Origin: Paucibacter sp. KCTC 42545
GTDB taxonomy: Bacteria; Pseudomonadota; Gammaproteobacteria; Burkholderiales; Burkholderiaceae_C
Direction: 5' to 3'
DNA: 64,000 bases
NCBI RefSeq assembly: GCF_001477625.1
Contig: NZ_CP013692.1
Location: 3,038,001 to 3,102,000 of the forward strand
Shown here: piece after piece, positions 44,457-53,741 of the stretch
How positions within the stretch are numbered: the stretch's first letter is position 1
Layout: every line of letters starts with the position of its first letter
Position numbers and translations under genes: made by a program
Notes under the pieces: model-generated
The model's input: only the letters and a program-made list of their open reading frames with translations
What the model was told of the DNA's origin: nothing
Database searches by the model: none

Positions 44457-47400
44457 ATGAACGAGACTCCCGAGCCCCAAGCGCAAGGCCAAGCCCAGGC
44501 ACCTGCCCCGGCGCCGGCGCCGATCAAGGCCAAGAAGCCACGCAGCCGCGCCCTCTTGCCCGGTATGTTGGCCCTGCCGGTGCTGCTGTGCGCGGTGGGC
44601 ATCACCGGCTGGTGGGCGGTGGCCACCGAGCCGGGCACGCAGCAGTTGCTGAATCTGGTACCAGGTCTTGCCGTTGAGCAAGTCCAAGGCAGCCTGAGCG
44701 GTGAGTTTTCGGCCAAGCGCTTGCGCTACACCCTGCCCGGCGGCAGCGATCAAATCGAATTGCAAGGCTTGCGCTGGCAAGGTCTGCAGCTGGCCTGGAA
44801 CCGCAGCCCCGCGCTGTGGGCCGACATCAGCTTGCAGCGCTTGCATGTCGAGCGCCTCACGCTGGCCCTGGCCCCCAGCACCGAGCCCACGCAAGCACCG
44901 ACCTCCCTACTCAGCCCCCTGGGCCTGCATGTACGCGAGCTGAGCATTGGCAGCATTCACAGCCCGGAGCTGGGCGACAAGCCCCTGCGCGATTTGCGCG
45001 CCAGCCTGGACATCAGCGCGGCCCAAGGTCAGCAACACCAGCTCACCCTGCATCACCTGGCCTGGGACTTGATGCAGGCCTCCGGCCAACTGACCCTGGG
45101 CAGCCAGGGCACGCTGCCGCTGGACGCGCAGCTGCAGCTGCAAGCCGCGGCCACCGAGGACGGCCTGCCCGCCTGGAGTGCGCAAGTGATGGCTAAAGGC
45201 CCGCTGCAGCAGTTTCAGCTGCAAGGCCAGCTGAGCGCGCAAGCCCAGCAACTGCAGGCCCACGCGCAGGTGCAAGCTTTCGCCGCCTGGCCGCTGCAGT
45301 CTTTGCAGCTGGATGCCAAGGCTTTGGATCTGGCGGCCTTGCTGTCCGGCGTGCCGCGCACCGCACTGACGGGCTCGGCCACCCTACGAGCCCAGGCCGC
45401 TGGCGATGCGAATGCAGCGCAGACCCTGGCCGTGCAGGCCCAGCTCAGCAATGCCGCGGCGGGCACCTGGAACCAGGCCCTGCTGCCGCTGCGCAGCCTC
45501 AAGCTGGACCTGAGCTTCCAGCCGGCTGACCCGGCGGCTTTGCAAATCAAAACCCTGGACTTGGCGCTGGGCAGCGCTAGCCAGCCAGCCGGGCGCCTGA
45601 ACCTGGTCGGCAATAGCAGCGCGGCCCAAGGCGTCAAGCTTGCCATCGCTCTGGAGCAACTGCGCGGCGAAGGGCTGGACACGCGCTTGCAAGGCTTGCA
45701 GGCCAATGGCCGCATCGAGCTGAGCACCCGCCAGGCCATCAATCAGCTGAACCAGGCCGGCGCCGACCCGCAACTCAATCTGAACGCCCAGCTCAAGGGC
45801 CAATGGCTGGCCCGCAAGCCATTGGCCGAGCCCAATCTGCCGCTGAGTCTCCAACTGCAGGCGCAACTGAGCCGCCAAATGGTCACGCTGCCCAGCTTCG
45901 CGCTCAAAGTGGGTCTGAGTGAACTGACCGGCAGCGGCGAACTCAAGCTCAAGCAGGCCTTCAGCCTGCAGCAAGGCTGGCAGCTCAAGACGCAAGCCAA
46001 GGGCCATGCCCCGGATCTGCGCCGCTTTGTGGCCGGTCTGCCCGGCAGTGCCTGGCAGCAAAAAGCGCAAGCCCTGGACCTCAAGCTCGACGCCAATTTG
46101 CAGGCCGGCCCCAGTACCGCCAAGGCCGGCCCGCTGCAAATGGCTCCGCAAGGCACGGCGGCCTTGCAAGTGCAAACCAGCAATCCGAGCGGCCCCGTTC
46201 TGAGCGGCTTGTTGAATTACGAACGCCAGGCTGCGGGCACGCCCAAGGCCATGCTGGAGCTGCAAGCCGGCCCGAATCAGCTGCGCGGCGAAGCCAGCCT
46301 GTCCGCGGCGGAGCAGCTGCAGGCCAAGCTCAATATCAACGCCAGCCAGCTGAATTCCGCACAGGCTTTGCTGGCCAGCTTCTTGCCTGGCGCCCGGCTG
46401 AGTGGCAGTTTGTTGGGCAATGTGAGCCTGCAACTGCAGCCCGAACCCGGCAGCAGCAATGCGAAGTCAGCCAAATCAGTCGCACCGGCCTGGGCCTGGC
46501 ACACTGAGGCCGATTTGCGCGGCAGCGGCCTGCAGTTGCAAAACATCACCGGCCCGCAAGGCGATGCGGCAGGCTTGACCGAGCTGGGCGGCGCGCAGCT
46601 GCAATGGGCGCTCAGCAGCGGCTTGACGCAGCCGCAATCGGCCCAGCTCAGCCTGCAGAAGTTTTCCAGCCAGGGCTTCGCTCTGCCGCAGGCCAGCCTG
46701 CAACTCAAGGGCACTTGGGCGCAGCACAGCCTGCTGCTTGACGGCAGCGTCGAGGGCAAAGTGCCGGCGGCCCTGATCCCGCCCGACCAGCCCAAGAACC
46801 TGATCGCCCGCGGCCCCATCAAGCTGGAATTGCAAGCCGGCCTGGACGCCGCCCCGCTCAAGCTCTGGCGCGATGGCGGGCGCTGGCAATTCAGCGGCGG
46901 CAAGTTGCTGGCCCGGCCGCAAGACAGCGCGCTGGCACCCTGGCTGCAGGCACAAAATTTAAGCGGCCAGGTCAGCTTCGCGGCGCTGGGTCAGCTCAAA
47001 CAGGCCGAACTCAAACCCGGCCGCCTGGACCTGCTGGGCGCCGGCCTGCGCTGGCAGCAAATGAGTTGGGCCGGAGAGCAGCAGATCGCGCTCGACCTGA
47101 ACATCGAACCGCTGGCGGTGGCGCCCCTGCTGGCGCGCTGGCAGCCCGACTTCGGCTGGGGCGGCGACCTGGTGGTGGCCGGCTATGCCCGCATCAGCAG
47201 CCAGCCCAAACTGCAGGTGGACATCGCGCTGGAGCGCAGCCGCGGTGACCTCAGCGTCACCGACGACAACGGCACGCAAATGCTGCAGCTCACCGATCTG
47301 CGGGTCGGCCTGATCGGCAGCCCGGGCCTGTGGCATTTGACGCAGGCGGCAGCGAGCGTGCCCGGCGGCGCGCTAGCTGGGGCGCTGACGGCGCGCAACA

Positions 47401-48722
47401 CGGATGGCCAGCTCTGGCCCGGCCCCAACTCGCAGCTGCAAGGGGTGCTGGAAGCCCAGGTGACCAATCTCAACACCTGGGGCGCTTTGCTGCCGGCCGG
47501 TTGGCGCGTCGGTGGCAGCTTCTTGGCCAGCGCCAGCTTCGGTGGCCGCCTGGGTGCGCCTGAAATCACCGGCCTGGCCAGCGCCGAGAAGCTGTCCCTG
47601 CGCAACCCCTTGCTGGGCGTGGACGTCAACGAAGGCGAGTTACGCCTGACGCTGAGCGGCGGCAAGGCCCAGCTGGAAACCTTCAAGCTGCGCGCCGGTG
47701 GCGGCGAGTTGAGCGCCGCCGGCCTCATGCAGCTGGGCGCCAAGCCGCATGCTGAGTTGCAGGTCAAGGCGAACAAGTTCGCGCTGCTGCGTCGGGTCGA
47801 TCGGCGCTTGTCGGTCAACGGCCAGCTGCAAATGCTGACCGACCCCAAGTCCTTTGATTTGACCGGCCAGCTGGATGTGGAGGAAGGCCTGTTCGATTTC
47901 TCCCGCAATAACGCGCCCGAATTGGATGACGATGTGAAGGTGCGCCGCCCGGCCAAGGCCGCCCCGCAGGTCGCCGACAAGGCCACGACCAAACGCAGCG
48001 TCAAGGTCAAGCTCGACATCGACCTGGGGCAAAAGCTGCGCGTGCGCGGCCACGGCCTCGACACTTTGCTGGCCGGCAAGCTGGTGTTGACCCAAGCCGC
48101 CAGCGGCCCGGCGCTGAACGGCCAGATCAAGGCGGTCAAGGGCAGCTTCGACGCCTATGGCCAAAAGCTCACGGTCGAAAAAGGCCTGATCACCTTCACC
48201 GGCACGCCGGACAACCCGCGCCTGGACGTGCTGGCCCTGCGGCCCAACAAGCTCAACAGCAGTGCCAATGACGATGTGCAAGTCGGCGTCACCGTGACCG
48301 GCACCGCGCAGTCGCCGCGCATCAAGCTCTACTCCGACCCCGAGATGCCCGAGAGCGCCAAACTCTCCTGGCTGCTGCTGGGCCGCGCGCCCGACCAGGT
48401 GGAGGGCAACGACGCCGCCATGCTGCAAAGCGCCGCCCTGGCCCTGCTGGCCGGCGACGGCGAAGGCGTCACCACCAAGGTGATGAAGACCGTGGGCCTG
48501 GATGAGCTGTCATTCGACGGCAAGGGTAGCGACTTCAAAGGCACCGTGGTGCGGGTGGGCAAGAATTTGTCGGAGCGCTGGTATGTGGGCTACGAGCGCG
48601 GGCTCAATGCCACCACCGGCGTCTGGCAGCTGATCTACCGGGCTGCACAGCGCTTCACCCTGCGCGCCCAATCGGGCGATGAGAACGCGCTGGACCTGAT
48701 CTGGCAGTGGAAGTGGGAGTGA
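44457..48722 (+). CDS. tamB: TamB translocation and assembly protein
   Basis: A 1,421-residue AsmA/TamB-like bridge protein. One N-terminal transmembrane helix (LLPGMLALPVLLCAVGITGWWAV) is followed by a long repetitive beta-taco region and the C-terminal DUF490/TamB domain (LNGQIKAVKGSFDAYGQKLTVEKGLITFTGTPDNPRLDVLA ... GKNLSERWYVGYERGLNATTGVWQL). It spans the periplasm, moving lipid or assisting outer-membrane insertion with TamA. ATG at 44457, 3 bases after the tamA stop; GTG at 44451 is an alternative. The N-terminus has a Pro/Ala/Gln-rich cytoplasmic tail. Confidence 0.94.
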   Translation: MNETPEPQAQGQAQAPAPAPAPIKAKKPRSRALLPGMLALPVLLCAVGITGWWAVATEPGTQQLLNLVPGLAVEQVQGSLSGEFSAKRLRYTLPGGSDQIELQGLRWQGLQLAWNRSPALWADISLQRLHVERLTLALAPSTEPTQAPTSLLSPLGLHVRELSIGSIHSPELGDKPLRDLRASLDISAAQGQQHQLTLHHLAWDLMQASGQLTLGSQGTLPLDAQLQLQAAATEDGLPAWSAQVMAKGPLQQFQLQGQLSAQAQQLQAHAQVQAFAAWPLQSLQLDAKALDLAALLSGVPRTALTGSATLRAQAAGDANAAQTLAVQAQLSNAAAGTWNQALLPLRSLKLDLSFQPADPAALQIKTLDLALGSASQPAGRLNLVGNSSAAQGVKLAIALEQLRGEGLDTRLQGLQANGRIELSTRQAINQLNQAGADPQLNLNAQLKGQWLARKPLAEPNLPLSLQLQAQLSRQMVTLPSFALKVGLSELTGSGELKLKQAFSLQQGWQLKTQAKGHAPDLRRFVAGLPGSAWQQKAQALDLKLDANLQAGPSTAKAGPLQMAPQGTAALQVQTSNPSGPVLSGLLNYERQAAGTPKAMLELQAGPNQLRGEASLSAAEQLQAKLNINASQLNSAQALLASFLPGARLSGSLLGNVSLQLQPEPGSSNAKSAKSVAPAWAWHTEADLRGSGLQLQNITGPQGDAAGLTELGGAQLQWALSSGLTQPQSAQLSLQKFSSQGFALPQASLQLKGTWAQHSLLLDGSVEGKVPAALIPPDQPKNLIARGPIKLELQAGLDAAPLKLWRDGGRWQFSGGKLLARPQDSALAPWLQAQNLSGQVSFAALGQLKQAELKPGRLDLLGAGLRWQQMSWAGEQQIALDLNIEPLAVAPLLARWQPDFGWGGDLVVAGYARISSQPKLQVDIALERSRGDLSVTDDNGTQMLQLTDLRVGLIGSPGLWHLTQAAASVPGGALAGALTARNTDGQLWPGPNSQLQGVLEAQVTNLNTWGALLPAGWRVGGSFLASASFGGRLGAPEITGLASAEKLSLRNPLLGVDVNEGELRLTLSGGKAQLETFKLRAGGGELSAAGLMQLGAKPHAELQVKANKFALLRRVDRRLSVNGQLQMLTDPKSFDLTGQLDVEEGLFDFSRNNAPELDDDVKVRRPAKAAPQVADKATTKRSVKVKLDIDLGQKLRVRGHGLDTLLAGKLVLTQAASGPALNGQIKAVKGSFDAYGQKLTVEKGLITFTGTPDNPRLDVLALRPNKLNSSANDDVQVGVTVTGTAQSPRIKLYSDPEMPESAKLSWLLLGRAPDQVEGNDAAMLQSAALALLAGDGEGVTTKVMKTVGLDELSFDGKGSDFKGTVVRVGKNLSERWYVGYERGLNATTGVWQLIYRAAQRFTLRAQSGDENALDLIWQWKWE

Positions 48723-48793
48723 TCGTGAGAACGAACGCGGCCGAACTCATGCGAGAATCCGGCCCGCCCTGAGCCACGCGGCACAGGGACTGT

Positions 48794-48868
48794 CTCTCCG
48801 TAGTTCAATGGATAGAACGGCCGCCTCCTAAGCGGCAAATACAGGTTCGATTCCTGTCGGAGGGACCA
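48794..48868 (+). tRNA. tRNA-Arg (CCU anticodon)
   Basis: A 75-base tRNA. Acceptor CTCTCCG/CGGAGGG (one T-G wobble), discriminator A, encoded CCA. D-arm GTTC/GAAC, anticodon stem GCCGC/GCGGC with loop CTCCTAA giving CCU, T-arm ACAGGTTCGATTCCTGT. Confidence 0.95.
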
Positions 48869-48908
48869 ACTCAAGTCCAAGAGTCCGGTGGACTCTTGGA
48901 TTTGAGTT
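48868..48908 (+). terminator. Long hairpin at the 3' end of tRNA-Arg
   Basis: A 19-bp almost perfect stem (48868-48886 with 48890-48908, GGT loop, a single G-T wobble) that begins at the last base of the tRNA. No T-run follows, so it may be a processing signal as much as a terminator. Its right arm belongs to the first 74-bp repeat. Confidence 0.6.
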
Positions 48909-49089
48909 GGAAGATCAGCCGGGTTCATCTGCCCGCGCCCATAACCAAGCCCGTCTGTCCGGTGGACCCTTGGGTTTGAGTTGGAAGATCAGCCAGGTTC
49001 ATCTGCCCGCGCCCACAACCAAGCCCGTCTGTCCGGTGGACTCTTGGGTGTGAGTTGGAAAGACAGCCTGGCGCATCTGCCCGCGCCCA
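48883..49089. repeat. Tandem 74-bp repeats
   Basis: Three head-to-tail copies with an exact 74-base period: 48883-48956, 48957-49030 and a shorter third copy 49031-49089. Copies 1 and 2 differ at only a few positions; copy 3 has more changes. Each starts GTCCGGTGGA. They fill the space between tRNA-Arg and the fbpB stop. Confidence 0.9.
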
Positions 49090-49098
49090 GGCCTTGCT

Positions 49099-50706
49099 TC
49101 AGCGCTTGCGCAGCGCCCGAGACAACATCACCACCGGCACCAGGCCAACCAACACAATCGCCAGCGACGGCAATGCGGCCTCGCCCAGGCGCTCATCGCG
49201 GGCCAATTGATAAGCCACCACCGCCAAGGTATCGCTGTTGAAGGGTCGCAGCACCAGGGTGGCGGGCAGTTCCTTCATCACATCCACAAACACCAGCAAG
49301 GCGGCGGCCAGGGCCGAGCGGGCCAGCAGCGGCGCGTGCAACTCAATCAGCAGGCGGGCCCGGCTGGCGCCCAGCAGGCGGGCGGTTTCGTCCACATTGG
49401 GCGAGATGCGCGAATAGCCCGACTCGATGGACTGCAAGGCCACGCCAGAGAAGCGCACCAGGTAGGCATAGATCAGGCCGGTGATGGTGCCGGTCACGAT
49501 GGAGGTTAGGCCCAGCTCCGGCGCATGGGTCTGCAACCAACCCAGGGGTAGCAAGATGCCCACGGCGATCACCGCGCCGGGCACGGCGTAGCCCAAGGCC
49601 ACCACGCGGGTGGCACCCTTCAGCAGCGGGCCACCGCCACCGATGCGGGTGGCAAAGGCCAAGGCCAGGGCCAGGCTCACGGCCAGCAGCGAAGCAATGC
49701 CGGCCAGCTTCAAGCTGGTCAGCGACCAATCGACAAAGCGCAGCAGCGGCAGGCCGAATTCGCCGTAGCGCGCTTCCAGCCACATCAGCTTGAGCAAGGC
49801 CAGCAGCGGGAATACAAAGCCCAGCAAGATCGGCAAGGCGCACAGCAAAACGGCGCCAGCCGCTGCAGCGCCGCGCAAGCGCATGGCGCGGGCCTCAGCA
49901 GCGTGCTGAGCGCCGCTGCGGCTGGCACCGAAACGCAGGCGGGCTTGCGAGCGCCGCTCCAGCCACAGCAAGGCCCCCACCACCAAAAGCAGCACCGAGG
50001 CGAGCTGGGCCGCCGCCATGCGGTCATTCATCACCAGCCAGGCTTTGTAGATGCCGGTGGTAAAGGTCGTCAGGCCGAAATAGGCACCCACACCGTAATC
50101 CGCCAAGGTTTCCATCAAGGCCAGCGCCAGGCCCGCAGCCAGGGCCGGGCGCGCCAGCGGCAAAGCCACCTCGCGCACCCGCCGCCAGCTGCCCGCGCCA
50201 AGCAGGCGGGCCGTTTCCATCAAGCCAACAGCGCGCTCGGCCAAGGCGGTACGCGTCAGCAGATAGACGTAGGGGTAGAGGCAGAGCACGAACAGAACGA
50301 TGGCGCCGGGCAGGCTGCGCACATCGGGCCACAGGGCGCCTTGCAGGCCGGTCCAGTCACGCAGCAGGGTCTGCAGCATGCCGCTGTACTGCAAGGCGTC
50401 GGTATAGGCATAGGCCGCCACATAAGCCGGCATGGCCATGGGCAAGAGCAAAGCCCACTCAAACACCCGCCGGCCCGGGAAATCAAACAAGCTCACCGCC
50501 ACTGCCGTGGCCCCGCCCAGCAGCAGCACCCCGGCGCCCACGCCCAGGCACAGCAGCAAAGAGGCCCAGGCGTAGCCCGCCAGCACGGTGCTGAGCTGAT
50601 GTTGAAGCAGGGCCCAAGCGGCCGCGTCCAAGGCCAGCCAGGAGCCAAGAACGCCCAGCACCGGCAGCGCCAGCGTCAGGCAAATAAGGGTAATCAGTCG
50701 CAGCAT
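49099..50706 (-). CDS. fbpB: Iron(III) ABC transporter permease
   Basis: A 535-residue inner-membrane permease with about twelve helices in two homologous halves, as in FbpB/AfuB/SfuB. The EAA loops are visible (METARLLGAGSWRRVREVALPLARPALAAG and DETARLLGASRARLLIELHAPLLARSAL). It imports ferric iron with FbpC and a periplasmic FbpA. I start at the ATG at 50706; a longer start at 50748 would run into the promoter region. It is divergent from fbpC, 69 bases away. The binding-protein gene fbpA is not in the window. Confidence 0.92.
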   Translation of the reverse strand: MLRLITLICLTLALPVLGVLGSWLALDAAAWALLQHQLSTVLAGYAWASLLLCLGVGAGVLLLGGATAVAVSLFDFPGRRVFEWALLLPMAMPAYVAAYAYTDALQYSGMLQTLLRDWTGLQGALWPDVRSLPGAIVLFVLCLYPYVYLLTRTALAERAVGLMETARLLGAGSWRRVREVALPLARPALAAGLALALMETLADYGVGAYFGLTTFTTGIYKAWLVMNDRMAAAQLASVLLLVVGALLWLERRSQARLRFGASRSGAQHAAEARAMRLRGAAAAGAVLLCALPILLGFVFPLLALLKLMWLEARYGEFGLPLLRFVDWSLTSLKLAGIASLLAVSLALALAFATRIGGGGPLLKGATRVVALGYAVPGAVIAVGILLPLGWLQTHAPELGLTSIVTGTITGLIYAYLVRFSGVALQSIESGYSRISPNVDETARLLGASRARLLIELHAPLLARSALAAALLVFVDVMKELPATLVLRPFNSDTLAVVAYQLARDERLGEAALPSLAIVLVGLVPVVMLSRALRKR

Positions 50707-50739
50707 GCGCTTCGTCAAACAAAACAAACAAACGCGAAC

Positions 50740-50766
50740 AATGCGCATTTGCGATAGCCCGCTATC
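50740..50766. promoter_or_regulatory. Two palindromes in the fbpB/fbpC divergent promoter
   Basis: AATGCGCATT (50740-50749, perfect 10-base palindrome) and GATAGC-CC-GCTATC (50753-50766). They occupy the only space where both genes can be controlled. They do not match a classical Fur box closely. Confidence 0.5.
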
Positions 50767-50775
50767 ATACGGCCC

Positions 50776-51885
50776 ATGTTTCTAGCTCTTGACCGCGTCG
50801 GGCTGCGCTACCCGGGGCATTCGGCCGCTACCGCTGCCACCACCGCTCGCGCCGGCACCGGCGCGCAAGCCGTTCAACAACTCAGCCTGAGCCTGACCAC
50901 CGGCCAAATCGGCGTGCTGATCGGCCCCTCGGGCTGCGGCAAGACCTCGCTGCTGCGCTGCATCGCCGGGCTGGAGCGGCTGGAGACCGGCCGCATCAGC
51001 ATCGCCGGCGAAACCCTGGCCGATGCCAGCCAGGGCCTGCACATCGCCCCTGAAGCCCGCCGCATCGGCATGGTGTTTCAGGACTACGCTCTGTTCCCGC
51101 ACCTATCAGTGGCCGACAACGTCGGTTTCGGCCTGCGCCACCTGGCCCGCACCCAGCGCGCCGAGCGAATTCAAGAGGTACTGGACTTGGTGGGCCTGGC
51201 CCACGCCGCCAAACGGGCACCGCACCAGCTTTCGGGCGGCCAGCAGCAACGGGTGGCACTGGCCCGCGCCCTGGCGCCGGCGCCGCGCTTGCTGCTGCTG
51301 GACGAGCCCTTCTCCAGCCTCGATGTGGACTTGCGCGAACACCTGTCGCAAGAGTTGCGCGGCATTCTGAACCGCAGCGGCACCACCGCCCTCTTCGTCA
51401 CACACGATCAAGCCGAGGCCTTTGCCATCGGCGATGTGGTGGGCGTGATGCACCAGGGCCAACTGGAGCAATGGGACGCGGCCTACACCGTCTACCACCG
51501 CCCGGCCACGCGCTTTGTGGCCGACTTCATCGGCCACGGCGTCTTCACCCCCGGCCATATCGTGGTGGGCCCCAACGGCCCCGAGGTGCAGACCCCCGTG
51601 GGCGCGCTGATCGACGCCGAGGCCTGCGCGCTGGCCAGCGCCTACCCCGGCGGGCGCTGCGATGTGCTGCTGCGCGCCGACGACATCATCCACGACGACC
51701 TGGCCCCAGTGCAGGCGCAGATCGAACGCAAGATCTTCCGGGGCGCCGACTTTCTTTACACCCTGCGCCTGGCCAGCGGCGAGCGCTTGATGGCCCATGT
51801 GCCCTCGCACCACGACCATCATGTGGGCGAGTGGATTGGTATTCGCGTCAACGTCGACCATGTGGTGACCTTTCCGGCCGCGTAA
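50776..51885 (+). CDS. fbpC: Iron(III) ABC transporter ATP-binding protein
   Basis: A 369-residue ATPase of the CUT1/ferric-iron (FbpC/PotA) type. Walker [12 protein letters not shown]-loop [10 protein letters not shown], signature [15 protein letters not shown], Walker [14 protein letters not shown]-loop FVTHDQAEA, and a C-terminal regulatory domain (about 245-369) like other ferric transporters. Partner permease FbpB is divergent. Confidence 0.93.
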   Translation: MFLALDRVGLRYPGHSAATAATTARAGTGAQAVQQLSLSLTTGQIGVLIGPSGCGKTSLLRCIAGLERLETGRISIAGETLADASQGLHIAPEARRIGMVFQDYALFPHLSVADNVGFGLRHLARTQRAERIQEVLDLVGLAHAAKRAPHQLSGGQQQRVALARALAPAPRLLLLDEPFSSLDVDLREHLSQELRGILNRSGTTALFVTHDQAEAFAIGDVVGVMHQGQLEQWDAAYTVYHRPATRFVADFIGHGVFTPGHIVVGPNGPEVQTPVGALIDAEACALASAYPGGRCDVLLRADDIIHDDLAPVQAQIERKIFRGADFLYTLRLASGERLMAHVPSHHDHHVGEWIGIRVNVDHVVTFPAA

Positions 51886-52193
51886 AGAAGCGTTAAACCT
51901 GGCGCTGCAAGCCAAAACTTCGCTTGAAAACGCCGAATTGCACCGTCAAATAGGGGTGTCTGCCCTCTGTGGGTAGAAGCGCGGGGCCTATACTTGAAGT
52001 GCAAATCCTTGCGGCCACGCGCCTGCAAACATCGTCTTTTTTCGCTCTCATCCGGGGCTTACGCAAAATTGATTCGGTCAGGCTTGATTCAGTCAAGCAA
52101 AGCGCCAAAAACAGCCCGTCTGTCCAGCGCCATGCTTGAAAGCCGCGAAGTCGGTTTTGCGTAAGTCCTGCCAAAGAAGGAATCGCTCGCATC
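51886..52193. other. Intergenic region before ctpA
   Basis: About 308 bases with no convincing gene. It holds a 114-base stretch bounded by inverted repeats (listed separately) and, at about 52173-52179, an AAGAAGG ribosome-binding site for ctpA. Confidence 0.5.
52055..52168. mobile_element. MITE-like element with terminal inverted repeats
   Basis: The ends are 14-base inverted repeats matching at 13 positions: GGGCTTACGCAAAA at 52055-52068 and, on the opposite strand, GGACTTACGCAAAA at 52155-52168. Inside are 86 bases with no ORF. The size and ends suggest a non-autonomous remnant of an insertion sequence; no clear target duplication is visible. Confidence 0.5.
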
Positions 52194-53648
52194 ATGGGTG
52201 CCAAATTGAAAGTAGCCGGCTGGGTCGCTGTAGGCGCCGTTGCCGGCGCGCTGACCACGATGCAATTCCAGGCCAACGCGCGCAGCAGCCTGTCGCCCCT
52301 GCCACTGGAAGAGCTGCAGCAACTCGCCGCCGTCTTCGGCATGGTCAAGTCCGACTATGTTGAGCCGGTCGACGAAAAGAAACTCATCAACGATGCGATC
52401 GCCGGCATGGTGTCCGGGCTGGATCCGCATTCGCAGTTCTTCGACAAGAAGAACTTCAAAGAATTCCGCGAAGGCTCGACCGGCAAGTTCGTCGGCGTTG
52501 GCATCGAAATTGGCATGGAAGACGGCCTGGTCAAGATCGTCTCGCCGATCGAAGGTTCTCCCGCCTTCCGCGCCGGCCTCAAGAGCGGTGACCTGATCAG
52601 CAAGATCGACGACACCGCCGTGCGCGGCCTCACGCTCGACGCCGCCGTCAAGCGCATGCGCGGTGAGCTCAACACCAAGGTTCAGCTGACCATCTACCGC
52701 AAGAACGAGAACCGCACCTTCCCCGTCACGATCACGCGCGAAGAAATCCACGCCCAGAGCGTGCGCTCCAAGATCATGGAGCCAGGCTACGCCTGGTTGC
52801 GCGTCAGCCAGTTCCAAGAGAGCACGGTGGATGACTTCGTCAAAAAGCTCGAAGAAATCTACAAGGCCGAACCCAATCTGAAGGGCTTGGTGCTGGACCT
52901 GCGCAATGACCCGGGCGGCCTGCTGGACGCCTCGGTGGCGATCTCTGCCGCCTTCTTGCCGCGTGATGTGGAAGTGGTCAGCACCAACGGCCAGATTCCA
53001 GAATCCAAGAGCAGCCTCAAGGCCAACCCCGAGTCCTATGCCCGCCGCGGCGGCGCTGACCCGCTGCGCAAGCTGCCGGCCGCACTGAAGAAGGTGCCGC
53101 TGGTGGTGCTGGTGAATGAAGGCTCGGCTTCGGCCAGCGAAATCGTGGCCGGCGCCCTGCAAGATCACAAGCGTGCCGTCATCATGGGCGCGCAGACCTT
53201 CGGCAAGGGCTCGGTGCAAACGGTGCGTCAACTCGGCCCTGAGACCGCGCTGAAGATCACCACCGCGCGTTACTACACGCCCAGCGGCCGCAGCATCCAG
53301 GCCAAGGGCATCGTGCCCGACATCATGTTGGACGAAACGGCAGAGGGCAATGTCTTCGCCGCACTGCGCATGCGTGAAGCCGACCTGGAAAAGCATCTGA
53401 ACGCCGGCAAGGACGATCCCGCCAAGACCGAAGCGGCCGACAAGGCCCGCGAAGCCGCCCGCGAAGAAGCGCGCCAGAAGCTCGAGGCTGAGTACGCCAA
53501 GAAAATGGAGCCGCCCAAGCCGCTGCCGGAGTTCGGCTCCGCGCAAGACTTCCCGCTGACCCAGGCGCTGAACAAGCTCAAGGGTGAAACGGTGATCGTG
53601 TCCAAGACCGCGATTGAGCGCAAGGCGGAAGCCAAGCCGGCCGAGTAA
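52194..53648 (+). CDS. ctpA: C-terminal processing peptidase, S41 family
   Basis: A 484-residue periplasmic serine peptidase (CtpA/Prc). N-terminal signal/anchor, PDZ domain (about 90-180, GVGIEIGMEDGLVKIVSPIEGSPAFRAGLKSGDLI), then the S41 catalytic core with Ser313 (GSASASE) and Lys338 (FGKGSVQT), whose spacing of 25 matches the known Ser/Lys dyad. The C-terminal part is charged (DKAREAAREEARQKLEAEYAKKMEPPKP). It trims or degrades periplasmic proteins and regulates cell-wall hydrolases. Confidence 0.95.
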   Translation: MGAKLKVAGWVAVGAVAGALTTMQFQANARSSLSPLPLEELQQLAAVFGMVKSDYVEPVDEKKLINDAIAGMVSGLDPHSQFFDKKNFKEFREGSTGKFVGVGIEIGMEDGLVKIVSPIEGSPAFRAGLKSGDLISKIDDTAVRGLTLDAAVKRMRGELNTKVQLTIYRKNENRTFPVTITREEIHAQSVRSKIMEPGYAWLRVSQFQESTVDDFVKKLEEIYKAEPNLKGLVLDLRNDPGGLLDASVAISAAFLPRDVEVVSTNGQIPESKSSLKANPESYARRGGADPLRKLPAALKKVPLVVLVNEGSASASEIVAGALQDHKRAVIMGAQTFGKGSVQTVRQLGPETALKITTARYYTPSGRSIQAKGIVPDIMLDETAEGNVFAALRMREADLEKHLNAGKDDPAKTEAADKAREAAREEARQKLEAEYAKKMEPPKPLPEFGSAQDFPLTQALNKLKGETVIVSKTAIERKAEAKPAE

Positions 53649-53685
53649 AGCACCCACAAGCGCTCACCAGCACTCGCAAACAGAG

Positions 53686-53712
53686 AAGCCCGCTGACCCA
53701 GCGGGCTTTTTT
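53686..53712 (+). terminator. Rho-independent terminator after ctpA
   Basis: Perfect 10-bp stem AAGCCCGCTG/CAGCGGGCTT, ACC loop, then TTTT. Confidence 0.9.
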
Positions 53713-53741
53713 CATGGTGCTGGGGCGATATGCTGGCGCCC

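Noticed and set aside
48883..49089. CRISPR-like array
   Set aside because: Repeats are contiguous 74-base units without unique spacers.
48981..49241. 86-residue ORF over the tandem repeats
   Set aside because: Lies in repeats and in antisense to the end of fbpB; no support.
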